Of a stretch of 64,000 bases of DNA, positions 1 through 12,300 are shown in pieces. Source of the stretch: Diadema setosum (Eukaryota > Echinodermata > Echinoidea > Diadematoida > Diadematidae). The notes under the pieces are model-generated. The model ran no database searches and was not told the origin of the DNA. It saw only the letters and a list, made by a program, of their open reading frames with translations. How positions within the stretch are numbered: position 1 is the first letter of the stretch; each line of letters begins with the position of its first letter. The translations under genes and the position numbers were made by a program. The stretch lies in assembly GCA_033980235.1 (NCBI GenBank), contig CM067067.1:33986451-34050450 (forward strand), given 5' to 3'.

Positions 1-549
1 ATTCAAAACTCAGCTGCGTTTTGTCGACTGCCGTATTGAACGTCAGAAAAACGCACATCGACACACGCGCAACACAAGAAACCCCTGTGGTAACTTTTGC
101 TCTTGTTTTGGACTATAAGTATCATAGTGCGGTACTGGTTTCATATGTCATTCTGTTTTGGATGTTTGTTTACTCGTGCATTTGCATTGACCGGGAACAC
201 TTTTTAATTACCATTGATGCATTTATTTGATTGGCGCAATTGTTTGAACTCCAATGAAATCTTGTTCTCCAATGATTAACAGCTAAATTTGTCAATGGTC
301 ATAGGAGCAGTATTCACGTCAATTTGAGGACCCTTTTCGTTCTTTCAGCTTGATTTCTGCGAAAACCTTGCGAAACGCAAAAGTAAGAAAGTAAGGACTT
401 TCTATTTTGATTGATTCGTCTGCACCATTTCTCTTTTCCTTAGCACCTAAAACAATCGACTTTCATCGAATATCGTTTGAAGAAAGGTCTATATAATCAT
501 CTGCGTTGCCATGAAATGACTCTGCGTTATAACAAAAAGAGGAGAAAAT

Positions 550-770
550 ATTATACGTCTTGTATTACTCCGCCGCCGAGAGAATTGAGACAAATTGGTT
601 TCGCCAGGTCGTGGACTCGCGGGAGTTATCGCGGCTCGCTCCGGGTCGCTGGCCGGGACCTGATTGGTCCACCTCGCAACCTGTTCCGCCGCGTGTGACA
701 CATCCCCAAGGCAAAGAGGCTTCGCGGATAGGAAAATTAATGCCGACATTAACGTTTTGACGTTCACAAG
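550..770 (+). promoter_or_regulatory. CpG-rich promoter-like region of TGFBR2
   Basis: This stretch is much richer in G+C and CpG than the AT-rich DNA around it, with many CG dinucleotides between 567 and 730. An inverted CCAAT box (ATTGG) lies at 663-667. No TATA box is obvious, which fits a CpG-type promoter. It sits 270-480 bases upstream of the proposed TGFBR2 start codon at 1035. The transcription start cannot be fixed from sequence. The promoter role is inferred from composition, the CCAAT box and the exon downstream. Confidence 0.45.
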
Positions 771-1034
771 TAGGGGGAACAGAAGATAACAACAGGAGGA
801 ACTGACTGGAGAAAAATCTACGAAGAAAATCTAGTGCTGTTGCCAACAGTCCATCACCAGTCAAGCTGTGAGACGTAATAATGCTGAACCTGTTGTGATA
901 ATTACAAGATAAAACCATAGGTCACATTACCTCTTGGTCGCAACAAGTCTCTCGAGATATCGGCCTCTTCTTCTAACTCTTGGACAATTTCTCTTGGATT
1001 TTACAAACAGTTTCAACACAATCATCGGCTGACC
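771..1034 (+). other. probable 5' untranslated leader with short upstream ORF(s)
   Basis: This lies between the CpG-rich region and the proposed start codon. A six-codon upstream ORF begins with the ATG at 740, if transcription starts that early, and a five-codon one begins at about 880. Both close well before 1035, so they would permit reinitiation at the main start. No splice acceptor is needed here. The extent of the leader is unknown. Confidence 0.3.
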
Positions 1035-1062
1035 ATGGAGAGAAGACAGGCTTTTCTTGGGA
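1035..1062 (+). CDS. TGFBR2: TGFBR2 candidate exon 1 (start codon and start of signal peptide)
   Basis: The start codon has A at -3 and G at +4, a near-ideal Kozak context. Nine codons read MERRQAFLG plus one base, followed by a GTGAGT donor at 1063. Exon 2 needs exactly two bases to restore frame, so the split codon becomes Thr. The joined N-terminus has two arginines, a hydrophobic run ([15 protein letters not shown]) and small residues (VAAG) before the first ectodomain cysteine, which is a typical signal peptide. The phase, Kozak, donor, signal peptide and upstream CpG region together make chance unlikely. The 50-kb intron needs transcript evidence. Confidence 0.6.
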
Positions 1063-4000
1063 GTGAGTACTTCTGTCCTTCAACTTATTTATGTCTAATT
1101 ATGTATCTTTAACCATTTTAGGTCATAATACCTTACTTCATTTTGCATAACAAGACTTGACTCTAGAGTAAGATCAAAGAAAGATGTAGCACGTATTAAA
1201 CTGTCATGTTCAAGACGCTAGTGTCGTGCAAAAGCGCGCATATAACCATGAGATGGCATGTGGTTGTATATACACCTTTCTGGAATCTTTCAACTTGAGT
1301 AGTACTGATTAAAAGCAAGGACATCATGTTGTGTCGGCATGCCTTCTTTTTCCCCTTTACATCCGGCTTGAGTGTATCAGGGCAAAGCAGACTCGCGAGT
1401 CTTGGAGATAGCAACATACCTGAGGACGATCAAAACGGATGTTCTCCTCCAAAGTGCGCTTGTCCTGTACATTTCTCACTGTTCAGGCAATCGAACTTGC
1501 ATGCCTTTTTCAAGTGTGCGCTATTTTCGCCGCATGTGGTGATTAAACAGCTGATCAAAACAAGCCTGTTCAGCACGCACTGGCAATAACAGGCTTTAAT
1601 CACCTGTAACCTGACTTTACGCCGTTCAACTTCTCGCGTAAATCAGTGACATGTTTGGTTGTTTGTCTGTTTCGGGTAATATATTAACGTAAAAAACAGC
1701 AACAACAACAAACAAATACGTACACACAGACAGTCAACAAACGTTTCCTTTTCTTATCGCCATCCGATCTAGAAATTTTCTAAATTTACCAATTTCCCTG
1801 GGGGGGGGGGGGGGGGGGGTTGGTTATGAGTTTTGTTTCGTTTTTGTTCGATCTCCAAGTATCGGCAGAGGCCTATCTCATATATTTTTATAATACACTC
1901 TGCATTTTTTGTTTTGATTTGATATTTAAAGTCATATCAATGAGAAACACTAAAGGAAAGTGATTTTGGGGGTATTTTTTTTTTTTTTACCTCTGTAAAT
2001 TTACTTTTCATTTATGAGCTGAATGTATTGTGTGTGGGTGTTGTGATGTGTATTTGTGCCGTGTTATTGTATGTTGGGGTTAGAGGCCGGGTTGACGGTG
2101 ATTTGTTTTGATGTGCATGCGATAAGTGTCGTGCCCATCTAGGGCCTACACTCATAAGGGATATGGATGTATGTTTTTGTTTGTGTGTGCGTGGTGGTAG
2201 AGTTGAAGGGAATGGCTAAAATGATTGGTATAAAGCGTGGGCAGCATGCAATAGGTTACTGATTGTAATCAATACTTGTTTACCTGTCATTTTATATAGT
2301 GATCATACTCTCATGGTAATTCCGTTATTGTAATGAATTTGCGTATGATTATGCTATGTGTGCTATCCATGTATCTGCCTTGAACGAATTTTTTTCTCTC
2401 TGTTAGATCGCCACACTCACGCTTTTCGGTAAAACTTAATGAAACTGTTACAGAAGTATGTGCCTAACAGAGAAAAAGGCAACATTTGAGTTCCTTGCAA
2501 GCCAAACGTACTCACACGAAATTTCGTATAACGAGTTTATAGCATTCCATACGTATAGTAGAAAAGGAAAGGAAAGTGTGTAACATTAGGTCGTTCGTAC
2601 CGCATTTAGCAATCGCACTTGTGAAAACATTCGCGGTTTTCCTCTTACTCCTGACGAAACTAACGAAGTCATAATAGGTCTCCAAGTCGCCTGAAAATTA
2701 GAATATTTCGGGATGTATGCTTTAATATGTTATGATTAGTCTTGGAGAAAGATAGATGTATCAAAATACTAAGATAAACGATATGTCACGAAGATTATAC
2801 GCTACACTATTTCCAAACAGGAATAATACGTATTACGCAAGCGACATCGACATAGTCACGTGTACAAGGTGACGTATGACGATTGCCATGAATATAGGCC
2901 TACTTGTAACATCTTATGTGAATATAGAATAAATGACAGACTTACCGAATTATGAAATTATACACGGCAAGTGAAATATGTAGAAACAAACATAAAAACG
3001 AAGAATACACCAATTCTATATGTATGCGGAAGTAAAAGCCAAGGATGTATACATTTCTAATTACAATCAAGTAGGAAGTATGCCTTGTGATTCTACGTCT
3101 GTTTGTATACACATCACAATATTTTTATTAACAATAAATTTATGCACATATAGGTATATTGCCGATCAAAATGAAAGAGTTAATGTCACTTTAAACATGG
3201 ACCCACCTGTATTTGATTAGTGTGCGCTACGTGTGTTTTGCGTTATAAGTATAAGTCTTGCCAAGAGTGTGACAGCGTATTGCTCTATTGAACCAAGGAG
3301 GTATCATACCTCCTTGATTGAACACACCTTTCTCACTCTCCTCCTCCTCCTCCCCCCCCCCCCCCCTCCTCCCCCATCCTTTCCCGAGCTCGTCCCCTCC
3401 TAGGGACCTGTGTGAGTCACGGGAACTGGAACTCACACGATTACGAGTCTAGACGAGCTCGTCTTTCCCGGGCCTTTTATCCCCCATGATATAAGGGGGA
3501 CTAAGCACAATCATATCCACAGGTAACCAAGAGATTGGAATACATGAAGATGTAAAGATGCACTGAACATTTTCCCATCTAGCTCTCTTTTATTTTTGCT
3601 TCTCGCGATCCGATAATACTCTCTTAATATGACATCTTGTTTGTTTTGTTTGTTTTTTTTTTCTCGTCGCGGGTTCCTTCTTAGAAAAAGCAAGCAAACA
3701 AATTAACGAACTATATAGCATCTAGTTCTCAGATTTGCGTATCAGTGCAGAAGCTCTTAAGTAGAGGGATGCATGGGTCAACAGTCATAGAAATGATTAT
3801 ATTACCCTTTTGCAGGAATTGCAACAGCAGCATTATACCAATAATAACAACAACAATAACAATAACAACAATAACAACAAACTGCTATTGTGGCAAGAAA
3901 TCAAAGTGTAATGCTGGTCATCCGTCAATTGTGAGTGATGTGTCTCCCTGTTTGGGACGAACTAATTTTCATTAGAGGTTCTGATGAATAGAAGATGATG

Positions 4001-6270
4001 AGGTCATTCGAAGGTATGCCTGAGGGCTTTTACTTAGCTGTCACGTACTTGTATGCGTTTGTACTACAGATATTGTATAATCGTATCTAAACTCTCTTTT
4101 CTGACATTGTTATATTATGTAAGGCGAATTGTGATTAGGTTGTGGCGATCCGCCAAAGAATGCCAGTGGCACCTTCCGCTCGAAAATTAGTTCCGGAGAC
4201 AGTGTCGGTCTACTGCGACTTGTAAACGCATATGGATCCAACCGTCATCAGAAAGACTGTATGCCATATTATGACTGTCAAAATGTGTCGAAATATCGAA
4301 AGAGAAGGGCACAGGTACGGTCCACATGTAGCCTTATACTCTGGTGTGGTATATAGGGAGAGTTCGGAGTGGCTCCTTGCTCTTACTACATGTCGTCCAT
4401 TCTTTGAAGAAAGTGTCAAATATCTCATTAATTGGCATACTCTTTTTTTTTCAGTTGGACAGAAATGCGAAACGAAAGGCGGGGGTAGTCGTAATATAGT
4501 AAATAAAGCCGAACACTTTAGGTCACTAAATATATTCTAGGTATGTTCACAAATATTGCTCTCTAACATATTTCCCTGTTGTAAAGCGAGAGTGAACGAT
4601 GGGGTGGCGGGGGGGGGGGGGGTCAAACAATACACATGGGTTCTAGTTGGTGTTATAAATTGATACTCATTTTTTTTTTTTTATCTTTTCACCCTCGGGT
4701 AAACCGCCCTTTTACAAACTCTAACTTTGCTTGCAGGTTTCGACACGCCTGAATTATGAATATGATACAGAATACTCTAGAATTTTATTTTAGAAATCCA
4801 GCCATCCTATATTTGAGAAGATTCCTTGATGATTCCTCTTTCAAATCAACTCAGTTCCGTTCAATTCAGTTCAATTCAGTTCAATTCAGTTCAATTCAGT
4901 TCAATTCAGTTCAATTCAGTTCAACTGTATTCACGTGATAACTTATACTTTAAATCAGTCAACTCTTTTCACGTTTCTTGATTATTGATGATCATTCTGT
5001 TATTTTTTCCCTTGATTTTTCTTTAATTTGCAAATCTTCTTGTATTTTGTTCAATTCAATTGTCTAAACAAATTGCTGAACTTCGCCTTTGTATACTATG
5101 ACTTCAAAGCTGCTGGTAACATGCAATATAATATATTCGGATTTGCCAGAAGGATCACAGAATGAAGATTGCTTGTTTCACTGAAACAATAAGAACTTTA
5201 AATTTCACGAACGAAGTACGCAAAAAAAAAAGACAACCTGAAGAAGTGACGTCACATCCACGTGACTATGCATGGTGGCATTTTCAGATATTAAAAGAAC
5301 ACCGTTTCTCTTTGGCTTACATGAATGAATGAAACAAAACCGAAAGTGAAAACCAATTCTTCATTGATGACATTTTCAAACCGAGCTCCGACTGTGCAGC
5401 ATTCTGAAAATTTGTCTTCATCCTACTCTACTTTTTCATCTGTATATCCTGTCATATAGTATATGATAAAAATGACACTATTTTGCCCCTTTCCACGTTT
5501 GTTACGATTGGAGTTTTTCTTTCTTTTCTGATGTGGTGCGACTTTTGCGTTGTGGCACTTTTTTTTTTTTCTCTCCCATTGGAGGTTAAAGGGTTAAATC
5601 AAGGATTTGCAAAATGTATTCAAGATCTGGGTCGGGACCATTGACCCGTATTTGACGGGGGTCCTTCCAAAGCAAGCTAGAAAGTTGTCTCTCAAAATAC
5701 CTCTACGATGGCGCAAGAAATATTTCAGTATAGACATGGCAGGACGTCATGAATGCTCTCGCTCTCTCTCTCTCCCCATGTCTCTTTCTAATTCATTCTC
5801 CTCCTTCTTCAAAACCTTTTTTTGTCCTCTACCTCCTTCTAATCTCTCATTCTTTTCTCCCTTTCTGTCTGTCTTCTATGTGGCACATGCTTGTGGGACA
5901 TCCCTCGAGAGTCTAGCATCACAGAGTTGCATTTCCGACCGCGACAGTAGGAAAGATTTTTGGGCTGTTCCCCAGATTTCCTGCATTTCGTTTGAATAAA
6001 TTCGAAAAAGATTTTAAAGAAAGAGAAAAGAAAATGCCAGGCTCTGTTCTAAAATAAACAGAAGAATGACTTTGGAGTAGTTGGGTACAGCTGCTTGTTT
6101 AGATCTTTTCTTTCCAACTGAAGGATTTAGGGATTGAGTTATAAGCTTCGTGCAATTTTATGATAAAACGTTCTATTGTAGGCAATGGAGAAGGAGAGTT
6201 TGACGAGATATAATGTCTTTTTGGTGCATTCCTTGTCGTGCAAAATCAATATGTATTTTCCACTGAAAAT

Positions 6271-6301
<31 letters not shown>

Positions 6302-9300
6302 ATGGGAAATAAAAAGGATCAATTGTTGCCTAGTCTTCCGTGAGCCCAGCTCGTTGCGATTAGCGTTGTACAGAGCAAACATTATGATAATAAGTAAGAA
6401 AAGGCCATTTCGAATGACTCACCGTATTTTGATACTTGCGGTTTCTGTGGAATTCTTTTTTTTTTTTCACGTTGAACGACGGTTCACGTGTATCTACACT
6501 GCAAAGTATATATACATTGTATAAAAAAAAAAAAAGTAGTGACAATGGATTCCCGTAGTTTCTTCCTGACATTGTTTCATTTCATTTCAAGCAACCAGAT
6601 TACACGCGGGACAGTGTGTATGCAGTGTGTACACCAAGTGAACGTGATACATTAGAGTTTCAAAGTTAAAATTGGTAGCACATTTAGTACATCTAGTTTA
6701 CCTTTTAGTAGTGTAATAGTATAGGTGCCTACACCAAAACCTCTTCTTGAGACTTTTCTGATCGTAGTCATATCGTGCATGGAGCATGGAAATAATTATG
6801 TTTTTGAATGTGTACGCATATGCGTGTATCTGCCTTTGTATATTCCACTTTCTCTCTACACATAATTATACAACTTGGAGACTAGCTATACTACTTATTA
6901 TAGCTGAATATGGGCTATCCAGCCATCTTCTCAAATGGCTGGAAAAAAATGACATGAAAGTGAAATGATACCCTGTAATCGCATCATCCATATCAATTAA
7001 GAACCCAACATTATCATCTGCATAGAGTGATAATATAACTCATAAGGACGTGGAGGAAAAAGAACCTCTATAGACGTTACTGGATAGGTTACGAATTTGA
7101 CACACTCTCTCTGTATGAATCTATTCATATTTATGACTGATAACAGATTTATTCTTGAGAGCGATAAGCTACTCAGATCATCCCTGTCTCACAGTATCAC
7201 CCCCGATAAAGTTGAAACATGCCCAGTTTCCGTCCAGGTAAGATTTACATTCTGTTGTAGTGTGAGCTGGTGAGAGAGAACATGCTTATAGTGCTGCACT
7301 GACGGAGAGTATATAAGTGATGGTAGACCACATTGATAAACGGCATTCTTCGTTTTTGTCGCGTTGCATGCAGTCACATTCGTGCATCCAATTCCAAATC
7401 GTTTAGCGTTGTACCCATTTTGTGGGCAACCCAATATGTGCGGTATTTACTAGCGACCGACTTACAAGTTCGGCTCTCCCACCCCTACCAAAACCTAATA
7501 GTTTCGCTTTGGATGCTGGGGAAATGAAGCGATGTACACACAGTGAGTCATTGAGCTTGTCTGTTCTGTATTATTATTAAATGTTAACGTCTCGCAAGAT
7601 CTTTATGCGTGGGTGTGTCTTTGAATGTGAAATTATAGCTGTTATTATTTTTCAGAAGCATGTGGTCAGAATGCCATGGGCAGCATCGCTACAGTGAGCA
7701 TTACCGCGACTGACTGACGCTGCAATCATGGAGTTTCGATATAAAGAGAAAGTAAATAATTTTCTTCTCTTTTTTTTTTTTTTTTGAGGGGGGAGGCTGA
7801 GAGTGGACGTGCATATTAATACGAACATTGCGCCTCAGTGATTATAGGCTTAAAGATTCATAAGATTTTTTTTTAATAGGCTTAAAGATTCATAAGAATG
7901 TAACTATCCATTTGTGATTATTATGCCAATTCAAACAACAGTCCTTTATCATCTGAAGGTCAAAGCTTACTTTAACCCGTACAGAACCACCAGCCTTGAA
8001 CCTCACGGTCATTATGGTATACAATCATGTTTGTCATTGGTAATGAGAGACTTACTCATCAAAAAGATATATTGACATTTTTGACTGTCCAAAGTGGCTT
8101 TAAACACACTGCACGCTAAAAACCACAAACATGGTTTTTAACTCATGGTCTGAATGATAATAGTGAGAAGGGTAATATACAAATAGTGAATGGTCACGAG
8201 TGCAATGGTACGAGATTTCGCACGAGGTGAAAGATAGAGGCGCTCTATTCAACGAGGCGAAGCCGAGTTGAATACTGCGCCTCATCTTTCACCGAGTGCG
8301 AAATCTCGTTCCATTGCACGAGAAAAGACCATACACTATTTGATTTATACATCGTCCAAGTAGATCTTTTTGGTCTAAGTAGGCCTAGAAGCCTACATAA
8401 TTATGTATGAAATATATAGCCATGCTTACATGTGGATCCACTGCGATTCTCTTTCTGGCTTGTGCAATCAGTGTAGATACAGGTCACAGCTATACTAGCG
8501 CTCATACACGTACACTAGCACTACGTAGGCCTACGTACGCGCATGCATGTACCGCACACGTACCTGCGCTAGCTGCATGCGGTCCTCAATATGCAACACA
8601 CAGTACACGCAGTACCGTACAATTTCTCGAACCGTGGAATAGAACGAAAAAATCGAACCAAGTTGCACGCAAAAATAGAACCAAAATTGCACGGCGCGTT
8701 GAATGGAGTACTTATTTAATACACGTCACCAACAATCCTCCAATCAAATTACAAGGATCTACTTGGACGTTGTATAATGTGAACTAATTTAGTCCCACTC
8801 CGGTTACACGATCACCACAAACAATTATATCTCTTACTTGGTTCTTGAAATTCGAGTTGAGATATTATAGGTATATCTTCCTGTTTCATTGTAATCTGAA
8901 CTGACATTGATATACGTAGCCTTCTTCCATATAACTCTAACATAAAATCGAAACCTTGGGTATACATAGTAACCTTTGCTTGCAGTCTCTCCAAGGACTG
9001 AAGACAGGCTCGGTTCCAGATTGTTTCATCTGGCCGGCGTTTCTCCCCAAATTGATATTGATGACCCTCCTGATGATGATATTACGTTTACCGCAACATT
9101 AATGATCATTTCATATAACATAATTGGCTGAACACGAAACAATACGGTTGAACCTTACAATGAGCTTTCATTACTTTCACACGCTAATTTCCCATTGATT
9201 TCATGCGAAGATGGTTAAAAAGGGTTCAGGTCTGTATTTAACAAGTCTTGTCAAAACTATGCGGGACTCTGCTGGCTTTCACAGCATTTTTCTGACCAGG

Positions 9301-12300
9301 GAGGTGGGGGTTGTCCTGCCTGTTGTGACCGAAGAAAATCATGTTACAGTGGCGACATCCTGAGAAACTACTGACGACTTCGTCACACTCTGATGCTGTG
9401 TTAGATGGACTTCTTGTTTTGGGGGAAATCAGAAATAGTAATGGATGCTAATTTCTGCCGCTGCCATTTGGAACTATACTTCATACAACGTCACATATTG
9501 TGTACTTAAATTATGTAATGCAAATAAGACCTGAATGGCTAGAGCTGTCATATTTTGTCACGGGGAGGGGGGGGGGGGGGAGGGGGTGATGCAGGGTGGA
9601 GAGACGGGTATTGAAAAAAAAAACACACACGCATATGCTATATCGATGTGCTGTTTCCTGTATGTTACATGTTCTACCGCTTTGCTTTAAAATCTGCCGT
9701 GAATGTGCTTGACGTCGGCAATATCTGTGCTCACTAGAATTGACAGAGTCAAGGAGATCCAGTGATCGAATTCGTGAATCAAATTTTTTATGTGCCACTT
9801 ATAATGTGACCAATTGAACCATTGATATTTCTGTTTCTCATGCGGAGAGGATGAAAGTTCACACGAGGCATGGATCTGAATGACTTCGAAGTTTTGACTA
9901 TAGGGATATTGATAACGAGAAGGAAAATGTGTGTCTGATGCGATTCACTGCATGATGTCCATGGAAAAAAAACCACTTTCTCTTGTTTTGCGAGGTTGAT
10001 CATCTTGATCATTAAAAAAAAAAAGTTTTGAGAGTAGGATTATACTTATACAATGTATCACTATACTGAATAGCCCGTTCGCAATTAGCAATGGTTGAAA
10101 GTTTAATGACCCTTAATTTTAAACAATTGTAGCGAAACAGTTATAAAGCTAGATGTTACCCTTTTATGTATAATAGTCCAACACGAAACTTAAGTTAACA
10201 AGCTGCCCTGAATGTTTAGAAATGTTCTTGCACTGCAACACAAAGAAACCGTTCGGACGCTGATATCCTTGACAATGCTCATTACTACTCTGTGTCTCAG
10301 TAAAAATGCTGTTATTCTCATGTTGACCTTTATCTACCCATGCTCAGAATGTAACTTAAAAGTGGCGTATATCTTTCAAACGTATACAGGAGTTCGCGTG
10401 TAAGAGTGAGCCAGAATTAGACATTTGTTGCACGCATTTCTTTCCTGTTGAGTTTCCTGGCCAGTGAGCTACCAGATGGAGAGGGAGAGGTTGACTTCAG
10501 TTCGGATTCACAGCAGGGATGGAATACAGTGTGTTGAACCCATCCTCTCTCGGGAGCCCGCCCCTCTTCTCCGTTCTTTGTTTGTTTGTTTCTTTTTGTC
10601 TATCTTTCCCTTACTTTACACCTATATGCCTGTCTATCTACTACCTATATATACCTATTCATCTTCCTCCACTTCTCTTTTTCTCCTCCACTTTTTCTTC
10701 CCTTGTCCTCCATCTCTATTTCTCTCTCTCGGTCTCTGATAATTACCAGGTATTCATCTATTCCACCTGACTGTATAATGTTGGGCTCCATTTGTAAAAT
10801 GCCGTGAGTTGCCCGCCTATTGTCTCTTGGCATGATATTTGCTCTGTATACCTTTACGCTCATATACCAACGATGTTTGTTGAAAGTAATTGTTAAATGA
10901 TTATAATTGCCCAAATTTGCATAAATCTATCTCATTTCCCGTTTTTTGGCTGTTTTCTGTCAATGGTGGGCGTATTGAATCGTTTTTCCACACATTTCTA
11001 CGTGATCAAGGTCGGGTTAGATTATTTGCCGTTGTTTGGTTCATTTCCTTACGCCTGCATAATGACATGCCCTTGTTTACTTGGTTTGTGTATACCACCG
11101 ATCAAAATACTTTACCGCAAATGTTTCGGTATTCGAACATTTCGCAACGTTATTTTCCAAAACTCCCTGTGTTGTCATTCCCAGTCACTCCGAAACTTTG
11201 TAGAATAGGTGAGATAATTGGAAACGACAGACTGGGTGTTACTCGATTGTGGTATGGTTAACACCAGCGCTTGAACTTTGACTTGAGGGGAGGAGGTGGA
11301 TGAGAGAGAAAAAGGGAGAGAAAACAGCACAAGCAGAACTTTATGACAAATCCAACTTGGCAGTTCAGACCTTTCTCCTATATACGTCGCGTTAATACAT
11401 ATTTCTATCAGTTTCGCGTAGTTCGCATTCGCATGGAATTCTGCGTATGAAGTGGTCTGTGGCATATCTGTTACACTTAGATTTGCTGAATTTGTCTCTT
11501 GAACCGTAAATACATGTAATCTTAAAGTTCGAATAAGCATAAACCTATAAAGCATTAACCCTATACAGCCCACGCTATTTTGACCCCTTCAAGGCCCAAA
11601 TGGGGGGGGGGGGGGGGGCACATTGTGCCCCCCTATATAACTTCTTTATTATGTAATGTATGACCATCCCTGGCACATGAGTAGAGCAACTCATACTCTA
11701 CATGACTAAACATTTGAAATTTCTCAAGGTCATCCACTGAGGGCGCTATTTATCAAAATATAAAGAAATACATAAGAAATACGCTAAAATCATGCTTTTT
11801 TTTTATTTCTTTATCCCCAGTATATATGTTTTTACTTTATATCAGTCATTTTCATATTTACCACAAAGGAAAAGCAAGTCAACCTTCACTATTTGTTATG
11901 GTTAAAATTTCTCAAGGTCAACATATGGGGGCGCTCTTCATTACAATATAAAAATATATATAAAACCTATGATGTATTGCTTGGAATGGATATTGGTATC
12001 ACATTTCATATTTCCAAAATATTGAAATTTTGAGTTTGCAGATTGATAATATGATAAACAAATGATATTACAGGCAAAGCTTGTGTGAGGATAACACAAA
12101 ATAAAAGGGTACTCTTTGGAAAATGCTGTATTATTTCTATCATATCTATTTTTGCTGCCTATGTCATATAAAAAATAAAGGAAATGATAAGAAGACCATT
12201 TCAGGGTAATTCACAACCATAATTACTTCAGCAAATTACAGCCTAGAATTTATTATTATTATTATATTGTTAACTGAAACTGGAAAACTGGAACAGAAAA

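Noticed and set aside
5607..5999. 130-codon frame
   Set aside because: The central part is a pyrimidine-rich tract; no recognisable domain, start context or splice signals.
8407..8787. 126-codon frame with a signal-peptide-like start
   Set aside because: Overlaps an inverted repeat pair and becomes low-complexity after the first 25 residues; no known domain.
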